Source of the DNA: Cytobacillus oceanisediminis
GTDB taxonomy: Bacteria > Bacillota > Bacilli > Bacillales > Cytobacillaceae
DNA: 64,000 nt
Assembly (NCBI RefSeq): GCF_007830235.1
Contig: NZ_VLKI01000001.1
Coordinates: 679,481-743,480 of the forward strand
Reading direction: 5' to 3'
Both the position numbers and the translations under genes were made by a program. Of the stretch, positions 1-9,043 are shown piece after piece (the stretch's first letter is position 1; each line of letters starts with the position of its first letter). The notes under the pieces are model-generated. The model was not told where the DNA came from. It made no database searches and saw only the letters and a program-made list of their open reading frames with translations.

Positions 1-92
1 CTATTCCATATTTTCTTCAAATATCTCCTCAATATTAACGATTCACCTCTGCATATTTTTAAAATATAATTAATTAAAATGAGGTGATAAAA

Positions 93-458
93 TTGTGCGT
101 TTCCACAAATGCAATTGAACATCATGCCATTAATATTTATGAAGACATGAGAAAACAAACAAAATACAAAATTATAAAAGTCAATTTTGCTGGGAATGTA
201 ATTCCCATAAATGACCCTGGTACGGTTGCATTAGAGCGTTTGCCTTTGATTTCATCAGTGATACTGGAGGCTTCTGATGGAATTCATTATATGATTGAAC
301 CAAATGAAACAGGTCTCATGTTTGCAAAAGGTGAAATCACTTATACAGAATACTTACGGATAAAACAAAAAGCAGGAAGACAAATGGTGGGTATTTTTTG
401 CGGTTCGATTGTTTTATTTCTAATAATGAGTCTTTCTCTATTTAAGTTCTTTTTCTAG
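93..458 (+). CDS. Hypothetical small membrane protein
   Basis: Not a family I recognise. The 121-residue product is hydrophilic for most of its length and ends in one strongly hydrophobic segment (about residues 98-118, motif IVLFLIMSLSLF), so it is probably a tail-anchored membrane protein. A GTG lies at 84 in the same frame, but it sits inside the sequence GAGGTGAT, an almost full complement of the 16S rRNA 3' end. TTG at 93 is therefore the likely start. A hairpin directly after the stop closes the unit, so the gene seems monocistronic. Confidence 0.6.
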   Translation: MCVSTNAIEHHAINIYEDMRKQTKYKIIKVNFAGNVIPINDPGTVALERLPLISSVILEASDGIHYMIEPNETGLMFAKGEITYTEYLRIKQKAGRQMVGIFCGSIVLFLIMSLSLFKFFF

Positions 459-484
459 AAAGCTGTCTGGCCAGGCAGTTTTCA
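459..484 (+). terminator. Hairpin terminator of the small membrane protein gene
   Basis: The arms AAAGCTGTCTGG and CCAGGCAGTTTT pair along their length with two G-U pairs and run into a T-rich stretch. The hairpin begins one base after the stop codon. Confidence 0.55.
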
Positions 485-536
485 TATTATTATGGCGGCT
501 GATTGACTAAAAATATAGTTTGAGAATCTAATAGTT

Positions 537-897
537 TCATTTATTCGGTTCACCTTTGAGTCGAAGAATTTTTCCTTGACCCCTGTCCCGGATATTAATC
601 GCTTCCCGGATAATTCCATGCATTCTTCCGGCATATGCTGCAAGGCGTACTCTCCTGCACCAAGTTAGAAATAATATTGTTTTCTCTTAATGTGTAAAAT
701 TGGCGCAGCAAACCGAGTACAGTCCATTCAATTTCTTCATCTATCAAACTAGCTGGCAAATACTTCAGCTGCTCAATTGATTTCTCGAATTTCTGAATGC
801 GGCTTGCCCAATATGTGTTCATGTTTTCAAATGTGCAAGAAACCAAATCATTATTTGTATTCAATATTCTCCAGAAAAAACCTTCTGCTAGAATAGA
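537..897 (-). pseudogene. Remnant of an aminoglycoside adenylyltransferase-like (DUF4111-type) gene
   Basis: The longest open segment (864 to 595) contains EWTVLGLLRQFYTLRENNI, which resembles the C-terminal helical domain of ANT/AadA-like nucleotidyltransferases. The sequence after it resumes in two other frames: first GAGEYALQHMPEE, then HGIIREAINIRDRGQG, ending at a stop at 537-539. Adding one base near position 660 and one near 623 would restore a continuous C-terminus, including a Trp-His at the second junction. The catalytic nucleotidyltransferase half (about 150 residues or more in the family) is missing upstream, where an in-frame stop lies at 898-900. This is therefore a decayed fragment with no expected activity. 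The family call rests on remembered motifs. Confidence 0.7.
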
Positions 898-908
898 TTA
901 GTTTCCAT

Positions 909-939
909 AAAAAAAGCTTTACCTCCTAAGAAATAAAGC
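909..939 (-). terminator. Terminator after maltose acetyltransferase
   Basis: Read on the minus strand, GCTTTA and TAAAGC form a 6-bp stem followed by seven T residues, about 10 bases downstream of the maa stop codon. Confidence 0.5.
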
Positions 940-948
940 ACTTTATTC

Positions 949-1512
949 TTAATCAATCTCAATACTTTTCATTATTTTTGCAGGGTTGCCGCCTACAACC
1001 ACATTCTCAGGAACATCTTTGGTGACGACTGCACCAGATGCAATAACCACATTGTCCCCTATATTCACTCCAGGATTGATGATGGCTCCCCCGCCAATCC
1101 AGACATTGTTTCCGATTGTCACAGGCTTCCCAAATTCCCTTCCGGAATTTCGTTCAGTCGGATTAAGCGGATGAGCAGCCGTATAAATATGTACGCCCGG
1201 AGCAAGCATGCAATTGTTTCCAATCCTTACCTCGCATACATCAAGAATGACACATTCGAAGTTGGCAAAAAAGTTTTCGCCCACGTGGATATTGTAGCCG
1301 TAGTCACATCGAAAGGTAGGCTCCAGAAAAAGATTATCACCTGTTGATCCAAACAATTCTTTTAGCAGGCCGATCCGTTTATCTCCTTCTATCTCTGTTG
1401 TTTGGTTGATCAGCCTAACCAGTCGCCTTGCATTTTCACGTTGTTTTAATAGTTCCGGATCTGCAGGATCATACATTTCGCCGGCAAGCATTTTTTCTTT
1501 TTCTGTTTTCAT
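949..1512 (-). CDS. maa: Maltose O-acetyltransferase
   Basis: Acetyl-CoA-dependent sugar O-acetyltransferase of the hexapeptide-repeat family, presumably cytosolic. Residues 1-55 match the maltose-acetyltransferase cap domain ([19 protein letters not shown]). The rest is left-handed beta-helix with isoleucine- and valine-spaced hexapeptides ([20 protein letters not shown]) and the AAHPL segment with the catalytic His. The 187-residue length is normal for Maa/NodL proteins. A GTG six bases upstream is in frame, but GGGGAG lies 8 bases before ATG 1512, so that start is preferred. The gene stands alone and ends at a hairpin. The true acceptor sugar cannot be read from sequence. Confidence 0.88.
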   Translation of the reverse strand: MKTEKEKMLAGEMYDPADPELLKQRENARRLVRLINQTTEIEGDKRIGLLKELFGSTGDNLFLEPTFRCDYGYNIHVGENFFANFECVILDVCEVRIGNNCMLAPGVHIYTAAHPLNPTERNSGREFGKPVTIGNNVWIGGGAIINPGVNIGDNVVIASGAVVTKDVPENVVVGGNPAKIMKSIEID

Positions 1513-1559
1513 TAACACATCTCCCCATTATGAATAACTTTCCTCTTATGAAAACAGGT

Positions 1560-1735
1560 TTATGGAAGAAAAACAAGTTTTATCGGCGAAATTGTTTATT
1601 TAATAAACAACTGACAGGATTTATGAGTAAAAATTTATATTATGGGCGAAGCGGAATTTTCATTTTATGGCGAAATCCTAAATTTTGAGCGAAATCTTCA
1701 TTTTATGAGCGAAACTTTATTTTATGGGTATTTTT
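1560..1735. repeat. 20-bp-period AT-rich degenerate repeat, cluster A
   Basis: The core TTTATG(A/G)GCGAAA recurs with ATG-like positions at 1562, 1582 (ATC), 1623, 1642, 1667, 1685 (TTG), 1705 and 1724. The step is mostly 18-21 bp, with one gap of two periods and one step of 25. It lies in the gap between maa and the next gene. No protein-coding signal was seen. Confidence 0.65.
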
Positions 1736-1812
1736 AAGAAATTTTAATAGTAGGAGCAAAAATCAGGAAATTTTTCTTCTCAGATTATGAGCATAATGAA
1801 ACTTTCCCTCTT

Positions 1813-3231
1813 TCACCCTGTTTCCCCGTTGCTTCTTAATTGAGTGTAAATTTGCTGATAGGCTGAGGCCTCTTGGACCAACCCTTTGTGCTGATACATT
1901 TTGCATAATTGCCATACAGGGTTTGGGTCAGTTGGTTTAAGTTCCATTTCCCAAAAGAAGCATTCGATAGCTTGATCATACTGGCTAAACTCTGCATAAT
2001 ATTGGCCTAATTCCATCATTCGGTCGGGATCCTCCAATATTGCTGCCATTTTATTGATTTTTCGGATGGCCAGACTGTTCGGAAACTTTTCGGAGATCGG
2101 CTTTAATTTATCAGATACAGCCGATACATCATGTCCTTCCATCAGCTTAGCAATCAACTGCAAAATCCGCTGTTCCGTTTGCATCGGATCATCTTCCTGG
2201 TCAATCTGCTCGAGGAGAAGCAGAAATTCATCCAAATGGGATGCGACAAATTGGGCATCCAGGTGTTTTCTCAGCTCATTTAGAATCTTATTATATTCTG
2301 CCGGAAGATCCTCAATAAATGGGAACAAATAAATGGCCGCTTTCTCCAATTGTCCATCACTGATCAAGTCTTCAATAAACCCAAGAGATTGCTGTACCCC
2401 TTGATATGGATTTATGTTTGCCTCTGATAAAGCAAGGATCCAATTCTCCACCGGTATGTAGTGAAGCGCAAGATCCGTATTGCTTCTAGCTGACTCTGGT
2501 GTAAGGTGCTTTTTATCTTCCATCCAAACCAGCAGCCAGTCTGCATATCGTTCCTGATTTTTCAGCAGGGTTTCGAGCATTTTATGGTGATCTGGATGTT
2601 TGCGTTTTGCGAAGCAGTAAAATTCTGTGTATAAGGGATCCTTTTGATCAATGGCTGAAATGGGTGAAGTGCTGTAGAAATTTGCATATGAACTAAACTC
2701 ACGGGTATTGAGGATATCGCCCACAGTTACTAAGGAAGGTGAAAGCTCAGACAATATACGAATGGATTGAAAGGCCTTTAAAAAACTGCCGTTTCTTCTA
2801 AAGTGGAAAAAGATTTTTTCGATGGTTTGACCAAGCTGGCCTTTTGAAAAAAAAGAATCGAGAGCAGCAGTTATGCACGGTATTTCGAGGAGGGAATAAT
2901 TACGTTGAAGCATTAAGAAGAGCTTATTTTTTGCAGGGATGGTTAATGGTGAGGCTTGATTTAGAACGGATATAAAGGGATGATTTCTTTCTAATACAAT
3001 TCCTTCTTCCATCGCTTTCTCTATGAAGGTGCCTTCTTCTATATGTTCAAGCAGGTCACCATAGATGAGATTGTTTTTGTAGAAAATGAAATAATATTTT
3101 TCCTTAAACTCTGTCTCGACTTCAGTAACCTTAAATCTTGCGAATAGCGCAGTTCGAATCACTTCTCCATTTTTTATGGCTTTCTTCGATTTAAACGTTA
3201 TATGGGTTGGCAACATTTGTTCATTTTTCAT
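1813..3231 (-). CDS. Hypothetical protein with C-terminal TPR-like repeats
   Basis: A 472-residue soluble protein with no signal peptide or membrane segment. The C-terminal 70 residues look like two tetratricopeptide repeats (MMELGQYYAEFSQYDQAIECF and the following helix pair with LKPTDPNPVWQLCKMYQHKG). The middle is helical and leucine-rich; the first 60 residues look like a small beta domain. A protein-interaction role is plausible, but no enzyme motif is visible. AGGAGG lies 12 bases before the ATG, slightly long. The neighbours are divergent or separated by repeats, so the gene is probably transcribed alone. Confidence 0.7.
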   Translation of the reverse strand: MKNEQMLPTHITFKSKKAIKNGEVIRTALFARFKVTEVETEFKEKYYFIFYKNNLIYGDLLEHIEEGTFIEKAMEEGIVLERNHPFISVLNQASPLTIPAKNKLFLMLQRNYSLLEIPCITAALDSFFSKGQLGQTIEKIFFHFRRNGSFLKAFQSIRILSELSPSLVTVGDILNTREFSSYANFYSTSPISAIDQKDPLYTEFYCFAKRKHPDHHKMLETLLKNQERYADWLLVWMEDKKHLTPESARSNTDLALHYIPVENWILALSEANINPYQGVQQSLGFIEDLISDGQLEKAAIYLFPFIEDLPAEYNKILNELRKHLDAQFVASHLDEFLLLLEQIDQEDDPMQTEQRILQLIAKLMEGHDVSAVSDKLKPISEKFPNSLAIRKINKMAAILEDPDRMMELGQYYAEFSQYDQAIECFFWEMELKPTDPNPVWQLCKMYQHKGLVQEASAYQQIYTQLRSNGETG

Positions 3232-3632
3232 GATACACTCAGCCTCCTATAGAATCGGATGAAAAAAGTTAAGGAAATTGTTTCTATAGATTCATTATAC
3301 GCCAACAGATTCTAAAAAGCGACCGTCCTAAGAGTTACTTGGAAATGGTTCACACTCATTTGCACCTCGATCATCTAGAAAGGTCCTTCCCTCTGCCTCT
3401 TTAATGAACATCCTTGAAGGTCCCATCTACATTTCATCGTTAATCCGAGCCTTTATCTGACATTCTTCCGAATATTACTCAATTAGTCATTAGCTATTTA
3501 TTAAGTTTATTTGGAAAATGAATTTTTTCAAAGTAAGCAACGTATTAAATATAAGATTACTAATTTTTTAGATGGTGCACATTCTACTCAGCTCATTCAC
3601 CCGACCCAGAAGCGCCATGAAAGTGAGGAAGC
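3232..3632. other. Intergenic region between divergent genes
   Basis: About 400 bases separate the TPR-like gene from the divergent ABC transporter genes. Both promoters must lie here. I see no open frame with a ribosome binding site, no repeat and no strong hairpin, and no promoter clear enough to mark. Confidence 0.5.
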
Positions 3633-4565
3633 ATGATGACGGTTTTAGAAGTGAGGAATCTGCAAAAGTCGTTCGGTACAATACGGGCTGTGCAGGACAT
3701 CAGTTTTTCGGTGAACACTGGGGAAGTGTTTACGATTATCGGTCCAAACGGTGCAGGCAAAACGACAACATTGGAAATGATTGAAGGCTTGGTTTCGCCA
3801 GATGATGGTGAAATTCATTTTGGGGATCTCAGCTGGAGTAAAAACGCTGTTGCCATCAAGAAGAAGATTGGCGTCCAGCCCCAATCGAGCGCCATGTTTG
3901 ATTTATTAACACCTGAAGAAAACCTGAATCTTTTTGCTTCTTTTTATGATCATGCACGGCCAACGGACGACATTCTCGAGATCATTAACCTTACTGACCA
4001 TCGTAAAAATCAGGTGAAAAAGCTTTCCGGCGGCCAGCGGCAAAGGCTGGCGATAGGCCTTGCGCTGATCAGTGATCCGGAAATTATTTTTCTCGATGAA
4101 CCGACAACCGGCCTGGATCCTCAGGCACGCCGAAATATTTGGGATATAATTCTTCACCTGAAGCAATTAGGCAAGACCACCATTCTAACCACTCATTATA
4201 TGGAAGAAGCCGAAAAATTAAGTGATCGTGTATGCATCGTGGACCAGGGAAACATTATCACTCTTGACTCTCCTTCTGCTCTTATTGAGAAACTTACAAA
4301 TGAACGCGAAATAAGATTATCATTCCTGGATGGCGAGAATGCTGCAGAGGAAGCTGACCACTTTTCCAGGAACCTGGAGTCTGTCGCAAGAACCGAGCGT
4401 GAAGGTACATCCCTGAAAGTCTGGGCCGTAAAACCGGAGGATACACTATTGGATTTGTTCAAATTCAACAAGGAGAAAGCATATCAGGTGGAGCAGGTCT
4501 CCATTCGGGAAATGAGCCTTGAAGATGTATTTATTGCTTTTACAGGCAAGGAATGGAGGGATTAA
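3633..4565 (+). CDS. ABC transporter ATP-binding protein (ABC-2 type exporter)
   Basis: The nucleotide-binding subunit of an ABC-2 exporter. Visible motifs are Walker A GPNGAGKTT (residues 37-45), the signature LSGGQRQRLAIG, Walker B IIFLDEPTTGLD and the switch His in TTHYMEEAEKLSD. The C-terminal 80 residues form the extra domain common in drug or lantibiotic exporter ATPases (CcmA-like, about 310 residues). GAGGAAG precedes the two adjacent ATGs. The permease gene follows immediately, starting at the stop codon. The transported compound is unknown; the LnrL/YfiL antibiotic-resistance exporters of Bacillus are the nearest familiar analogues. Confidence 0.93.
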   Translation: MMTVLEVRNLQKSFGTIRAVQDISFSVNTGEVFTIIGPNGAGKTTTLEMIEGLVSPDDGEIHFGDLSWSKNAVAIKKKIGVQPQSSAMFDLLTPEENLNLFASFYDHARPTDDILEIINLTDHRKNQVKKLSGGQRQRLAIGLALISDPEIIFLDEPTTGLDPQARRNIWDIILHLKQLGKTTILTTHYMEEAEKLSDRVCIVDQGNIITLDSPSALIEKLTNEREIRLSFLDGENAAEEADHFSRNLESVARTEREGTSLKVWAVKPEDTLLDLFKFNKEKAYQVEQVSIREMSLEDVFIAFTGKEWRD

Positions 4566-4566
4566 A

Positions 4567-5688
4567 ATTAAACATTTTCATCAATTTAAAATGATGCTTT
4601 CCGCTCAATTAAAATTGACACTCCGTGAAAAACAGGCGTGGTTTTGGGGTATATTTTTTCCAGTCATCCTGATGGTTATCTTTATGGTGATCTTTAGCGG
4701 AAATTCAGATGAAGAGTTTCAATCAGAAATTGCCATTGTCGATCCAAATCCGAACCCTGCTTCGGAAATGCTGTTTACGCAAATCAGCGGACTTCCGGTA
4801 TTTGACGTGAAAACTGGCACGCCTGTCAGCAGGGAGAAAGCAGAGGAATGGGTAAAAGGACAGGAGGTGGATGCAGCCATTATCTTGCCTGAATCAGCAG
4901 ATGCCTCTTCTGTTTTGCTTATTGTAAATAAAGAGGATGAACAAGGTGCAGCAGTTCAGGCGGTTTCAGGCATTCTGGATAAATTTGTACAGCAGGCTAA
5001 TTTATTTGCGGCCGGTGCAGAGCCTTCTTTTGAATTACAATACAAATCTGTTTCATCTGGGAGCAATGAATTAGATTATACAGATTTTCTATTAACCGGC
5101 ATGATTGCTTTATCGATTGCTCAAGGCGGTATGTTCGGAATGGTTGATCTGGTAGAAATGCGAAGAAAAGGATTAATCAAAAGGCTGCGGATGACTCCTG
5201 CAAACATGGGCATATTTGGGTTAAGCGACATGGTTATGAGATTGCTGTTCAGTATTATACAAATCATCTTGCTATCGTTAATTGGTGTTCTGATCTTCGG
5301 CGCCAATCTTTATATTAGTCCTATTAGTCTGGTCGTTGTTTTCTTAATGGGAGCCTTGTCCTTTAATGCCCTTGGATACTTCTTTTCTTCTTTCAGCAAA
5401 ACGACTGAAGCCTATATGGGCGTTGCAAATATTGTCAGCTTCCTTATGATGTTTTTAAGCGGTGTGTTTTTTCCGGTTGAAACCATGCCTGAATGGCTGC
5501 AGCCAGTCTCTAATGTACTTCCGCTTACCTATTTTGCGGACGGCCTGAGAGAAAGTATGGTGTATGAGACAAGTGTTATTTCTGGCACATTGTGGTTTGG
5601 AATTGGCGTGATGGTAATTTGGGGCACCATTACTTTCATTCTAGGATCGTGGCTGTATAAAAGAAAAGCAATTGTTGCAGACAGATAA
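4567..5688 (+). CDS. ABC-2 type transporter permease
   Basis: The membrane partner of the preceding ATPase. One transmembrane helix lies near the N-terminus (WFWGIFFPVILMVIFMVIF), then an extracytoplasmic domain of about 120 residues, then five C-terminal helices with the family motif NIVSFLMMFLSGVFFP. The start is uncertain: GGAGGG ends at 4560, placing ATT 4567 at ideal distance. The first in-frame ATG (4591) lies about 30 bases from that site and has no Shine-Dalgarno sequence of its own. Translation is coupled to the ATPase stop at 4563-4565. Only one permease gene is present, so the exporter probably works as a homodimer. A perfect hairpin terminates the pair. Confidence 0.9.
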   Translation: MKHFHQFKMMLSAQLKLTLREKQAWFWGIFFPVILMVIFMVIFSGNSDEEFQSEIAIVDPNPNPASEMLFTQISGLPVFDVKTGTPVSREKAEEWVKGQEVDAAIILPESADASSVLLIVNKEDEQGAAVQAVSGILDKFVQQANLFAAGAEPSFELQYKSVSSGSNELDYTDFLLTGMIALSIAQGGMFGMVDLVEMRRKGLIKRLRMTPANMGIFGLSDMVMRLLFSIIQIILLSLIGVLIFGANLYISPISLVVVFLMGALSFNALGYFFSSFSKTTEAYMGVANIVSFLMMFLSGVFFPVETMPEWLQPVSNVLPLTYFADGLRESMVYETSVISGTLWFGIGVMVIWGTITFILGSWLYKRKAIVADR

Positions 5689-5690
5689 AC

Positions 5691-5730
5691 AAAAAGTGTT
5701 AGTTGTCCTAAGGAGCAACTAACACTTTTT
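5691..5730. terminator. Bidirectional terminator between the ABC operon and the DUF3231 gene
   Basis: A perfect 15-bp inverted repeat (AAAAAGTGTTAGTTG and its complement) surrounds a 10-base loop, with A and T tracts at the two ends. It can serve the exporter operon and the convergent minus-strand gene. Confidence 0.88.
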
Positions 5731-5832
5731 AATTTTACTCTTTACTACTCAGATCCATTTCATTTAACCTGTTTGCCCAAACAATTCTCGTTTTATGACT
5801 TACAAAAACTACGTGTTTTACTCCCTCGAGCT

Positions 5833-6843
5833 TTAATTATTCTTTGACAAACCTTCATGGTCTGTAGCCATTGGAGGCTGTTCAAACCAGCCATTTTCTA
5901 TTAATAGATTCATCCCGTCTTCTGCTAACACTCCAATTTCTATGATCATTTTTGCGTAACTTGCCGACAAATCCCTGCGCTGGGCCATAGACATCGCTTC
6001 GCCATAATAGCCTATAGCCGAAGACAGCAGGGTTGATATATGAAACAGCATAAGTTTATCGGAAAAAGGAGGGATGGTTGAATCAGTTACTTCCGCTTCA
6101 AATGTTCTTGGAATATTTAAATGAGATTCCTGTAACATCACAGATAGGATATCAAAGTGTTTGCAGCAAAGTTGTCTGCCTCTTTCCATATATTTTTGAA
6201 CATCTTTAGATTTCGCTGCTTGACCGAATCCCAGTTCTAAAACAATTTTCCCCATTGTTTTCTGCATGTTCAGATAGACCCCGCTGATTTCGACTGCATT
6301 AATAGGTCTACGCTTTCCAAACCAACCAGTTAAATAACTTTGGTTTTTTACAAAATCAATTTCCATATGGTTGTTTAAAATCGGCGGTTTTACAATAATT
6401 CCTTTATTAATTAATACATCTGTCGAACGATCATATAATTCCATGGTTTCATTTATAACCTGCATCATATATTTCCTTATGTCCTTCCGGGTTGAATTCC
6501 CCAAAGCACCCGTGTACCTGGTTCCCCCATGTATAGACATGATATGTATATATACACCCATATAAGTATCCGTAAATAATAACGGTGCATCCAAATTAAC
6601 ATCGTCTTCTGTAAAACCAATGGGGATGAGATGATTCTCTTTTGATAAAAATCCATTAATTTTTTTTATGTGGCTCTCTGATAAATTAAGGGCATATTCA
6701 AGTACTTTACGGATCTCTTTATCCTTTACATGACTTAAAAAATAACGAAGGACACAAATGGATAAACTGTCATTAATATATTGTGACCAAAGGGTTGCGA
6801 GTTCAGCTGCTGTAAGTTTATCTTCACTATTTACGCTCGGCAT
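5833..6843 (-). CDS. DUF3231 family protein
   Basis: A 336-residue member of the DUF3231 family, found in spore-forming Bacillales and built of two similar helical-bundle halves. The halves are visible here: LTAAELATLWSQYINDSL near residue 10 corresponds to INAVEISGVYLNMQKTMG near residue 190, each followed by an H-x2-K/D-rich helix (ESHIKKINGFL, CKHFDILSVML). A second family member lies at 57731-58750. ATG 6861 is in frame, but GGAGG sits between it and ATG 6843, so the shorter form is chosen. The function is unknown; a spore or stress role is only inference. The gene stands alone. Confidence 0.8.
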   Translation of the reverse strand: MPSVNSEDKLTAAELATLWSQYINDSLSICVLRYFLSHVKDKEIRKVLEYALNLSESHIKKINGFLSKENHLIPIGFTEDDVNLDAPLLFTDTYMGVYIHIMSIHGGTRYTGALGNSTRKDIRKYMMQVINETMELYDRSTDVLINKGIIVKPPILNNHMEIDFVKNQSYLTGWFGKRRPINAVEISGVYLNMQKTMGKIVLELGFGQAAKSKDVQKYMERGRQLCCKHFDILSVMLQESHLNIPRTFEAEVTDSTIPPFSDKLMLFHISTLLSSAIGYYGEAMSMAQRRDLSASYAKMIIEIGVLAEDGMNLLIENGWFEQPPMATDHEGLSKNN

Positions 6844-6924
6844 TGCTTTCCCTCCTGCCATTTTGTCTGAAATAGTATTTCCTAATCATACTGGTTTAAT
6901 CAGCAGCAATATTTTTTAACAAAT

Positions 6925-6958
6925 AAAAAAAGGATGAAACCGCGAAGGTCCCATCCTT
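6925..6958 (-). terminator. Terminator after the TraB-family gene
   Basis: On the minus strand AAGGATG and CATCCTT pair around an inner GACC/GGT stem and run into seven T residues, directly after the stop codon of the upstream gene. Confidence 0.8.
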
Positions 6959-6964
6959 AAACAA

Positions 6965-8131
6965 TTATAAGGTCTCAAAAAACACCCTAATTACATCTGC
7001 CCCGCCAATAAAAGTACCAAGAGAGCTTCCCAGATTCGAGAGCACAACAATCAGCAAAATGCGGCTGACCTTGTTCCGCCAAAAGCCTTTTACACTAAAA
7101 ACGTCCTCTGACAGAGTTTCGAAATCCTGTACACTGGGCCGGCGTATATATGCTTGAGTCAGGCCTGCAAACCAGCCAGCTGCAAGCAGAGGGTTCAATG
7201 ACGTAATTGGCGCTGCCACGAAGGCTGTCAAAATCGTAAGCGGATGCCCCATTGCAATGGCCGCTCCAAGGGCTGATAGTGCGCCATTCCAAATAATCCA
7301 GCTGATCGTCTGCGCAAATCCGGCAGAAGGATTGGCATAAAAAGTGTAAGCAATAATCGCCAAAATAAATACAGGAATGCTCCATCCAATAATTTTAGGA
7401 AGATTGGATTTTGGCGGGCGTGCAGTCAATCGAGCCATATCCTGCTCTTTCTTAATTTCCTCTTTAATCCCCGGTACATGGGCTGCCCCTAATACCGCAA
7501 CAATTTTTTCGCCTGGTGCATCTTTAATTTTTTGCGCCAGATACTGATCCCGTTCGTCAATTAAAGGTGTCTTTAACCGGGGAAAAGATTCCGTAAACTC
7601 ATTCAGAATCGCATTGATCGTATCCTGGTTTTTCATTTTTTCAAGTTCTTCTTCTGAAATCGTATCTTTGCTGAAGATGCTGGCGATCACCTGGCTAAGC
7701 AGGAGTGCCTTCCCCTTTAAACCGAGATTTCCCCAAATCCGTGCAAATGTGATCTGGATATTGCGGTCAGCCAGAACGAGATTGGCTCCCGTTTCTTTCG
7801 CTGATTCGATACCCTGAATCATTTCCTGTCCAGCCTTAATGCCAAATTGATCTGCCATCCGGTTTTGAAAAGAAGAAATGGCCAAATTCATTAAAAGGAG
7901 GGAAGCTTTCTTCTCCTTAATAACCTGGATGATGTCCATTTCCTTCCACTTGCTGCCCTCAGTTATCGATTGATACCTCTGCTCATCCAATTCTACACAA
8001 ACAGAGTCCGGGTGCTCTGCTTCAATTACTTCTTTAACCTGTTCTGCACTGTGCTTTGAAACGTGTGCTGTTCCAATCAATATGTATTCTTTGCCATCTA
8101 AATGAATCCTCGTTATGTTTTCCTCAGCCAT
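6965..8131 (-). CDS. TraB/GumN family membrane protein
   Basis: TraB/PrgY family. The soluble N-terminal domain (about 240 residues) carries the three family signatures: GTAHVS near residue 17, ADRNIQITFARIW near residue 122, and GAAHVPG near residue 215. These contain the GxxH and R residues thought to form a metal site. The C-terminal 150 residues contain four or five hydrophobic helices. Enterococcal TraB/PrgY act on sex-pheromone peptides, and related proteins are considered putative metalloproteases; the role in Bacillales is not known. AAGGAAGG precedes the ATG. The gene is monocistronic, with its own terminator. Confidence 0.85.
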   Translation of the reverse strand: MAEENITRIHLDGKEYILIGTAHVSKHSAEQVKEVIEAEHPDSVCVELDEQRYQSITEGSKWKEMDIIQVIKEKKASLLLMNLAISSFQNRMADQFGIKAGQEMIQGIESAKETGANLVLADRNIQITFARIWGNLGLKGKALLLSQVIASIFSKDTISEEELEKMKNQDTINAILNEFTESFPRLKTPLIDERDQYLAQKIKDAPGEKIVAVLGAAHVPGIKEEIKKEQDMARLTARPPKSNLPKIIGWSIPVFILAIIAYTFYANPSAGFAQTISWIIWNGALSALGAAIAMGHPLTILTAFVAAPITSLNPLLAAGWFAGLTQAYIRRPSVQDFETLSEDVFSVKGFWRNKVSRILLIVVLSNLGSSLGTFIGGADVIRVFFETL

Positions 8132-8375
8132 AAATACCTTCCTTTAAAAAAAACAAATTCTTGCATTGCGATTAAAACGTCATTTCATCTTACAAACTTA
8201 TGTATGTTTCATTTGTTCATTATACCATGAACCCTGCCATGATTGCCCAAGATAATTAAGCACTGCTTGGGAGAATAGCACTAAATTCTAGTAAACACTA
8301 AACAGAACAAATGTTTTGTTATAAAATAATAGAGCATGAAAAAAATGCAAATATCTCATAAAGGTGGAAAAAATT

Positions 8376-9002
8376 TTGAATGGTACCGCCCATGCAGCAA
8401 TCGGAGCAGCAGCAGGATACGTGGTTGCGAACACTGTTCATGCCAGCCCCTCCGCAACACTATTATTGGTTGGTTTAGGAGGAGTGTCAGGATTGATCCC
8501 CGACCTGGACATTGATGGAAAGCTTCGTGACCGGATCACATTATCACATGAAGTGGTACGGACAGTTGCCCAGCTAATCGGAATTTTAATGATTATTTAC
8601 AGTTTCTATGAAGGAAACTCTAAAGAGAAATGGCTTGGCATAGCCATCGGAATTGGTATGGTCGCCATTTCCTCCCGCATCAGGCAAAAGCATATGCTGA
8701 CCATAACTGGAATCGGCGTCCTGGCAGGCGGGATCTCCCTCCAGGAACTGTGGCTGATATTGTTTGGGATTTATATTTTAATCGCTTCATTCGTTTCACA
8801 TCGCAGCTATACCCATTCAATAGTTGGTGTTATATTCTTTGGCTACATCGCTTCAAAATTTGAAGTATCCCTCGGAATCAATGGAGTTTTCTATACCTGC
8901 CTCGCAGGATACATAAGCCATTTAATAGCTGATTTTAAAATGCTGCCGTTCAATAAAAGGGGCATCAAGCTATTTCTCCCGATTTCGTCCAAGGAAATTT
9001 AA
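8376..9002 (+). CDS. YdjM-like membrane-bound metal-dependent hydrolase (DUF457)
   Basis: The motifs of the LexA-regulated YdjM/DUF457 family are in order: GTAHAAIGAAAG at the N-terminus, GLIPDLDID (about residues 42-50), HRSYTHS (about 147-153) and the C-terminal SHLIADFKMLP. The His and Asp residues are the presumed metal ligands; hydrophobic helices lie between them. An in-frame GTG at 8364 overlaps the Shine-Dalgarno AGGTGG, so TTG 8376, eight bases further, is the better start and gives the typical MNGTAH N-terminus. The substrate is unknown. The gene is transcribed alone and converges on a GyrI-like gene. Confidence 0.87.
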   Translation: MNGTAHAAIGAAAGYVVANTVHASPSATLLLVGLGGVSGLIPDLDIDGKLRDRITLSHEVVRTVAQLIGILMIIYSFYEGNSKEKWLGIAIGIGMVAISSRIRQKHMLTITGIGVLAGGISLQELWLILFGIYILIASFVSHRSYTHSIVGVIFFGYIASKFEVSLGINGVFYTCLAGYISHLIADFKMLPFNKRGIKLFLPISSKEI

Positions 9003-9008
9003 TTTCAA

Positions 9009-9037
9009 AAAACCGCTCAGAGATATCCTCTGGGCGG
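9009..9037 (-). terminator. Terminator between convergent genes
   Basis: A stem of CCGCTCAGAG and CTCTGGGCGG has a 5-base loop. On the minus strand it is followed by six T residues and lies just after the stop of the GyrI-like gene; it may also stop the convergent plus-strand gene. Confidence 0.8.
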
Positions 9038-9043
9038 TCATAT

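Noticed and set aside
84-92. GTG 84 as start of the first gene
   Set aside because: It is part of the Shine-Dalgarno GAGGTGAT; TTG 93 is correctly spaced.
6917-6960. ACCGCG-containing sequence considered as a T-box riboswitch element
   Set aside because: No specifier or stem I region lies upstream in the right orientation, and it sits at the 3' end of a gene, where a plain terminator explains it.
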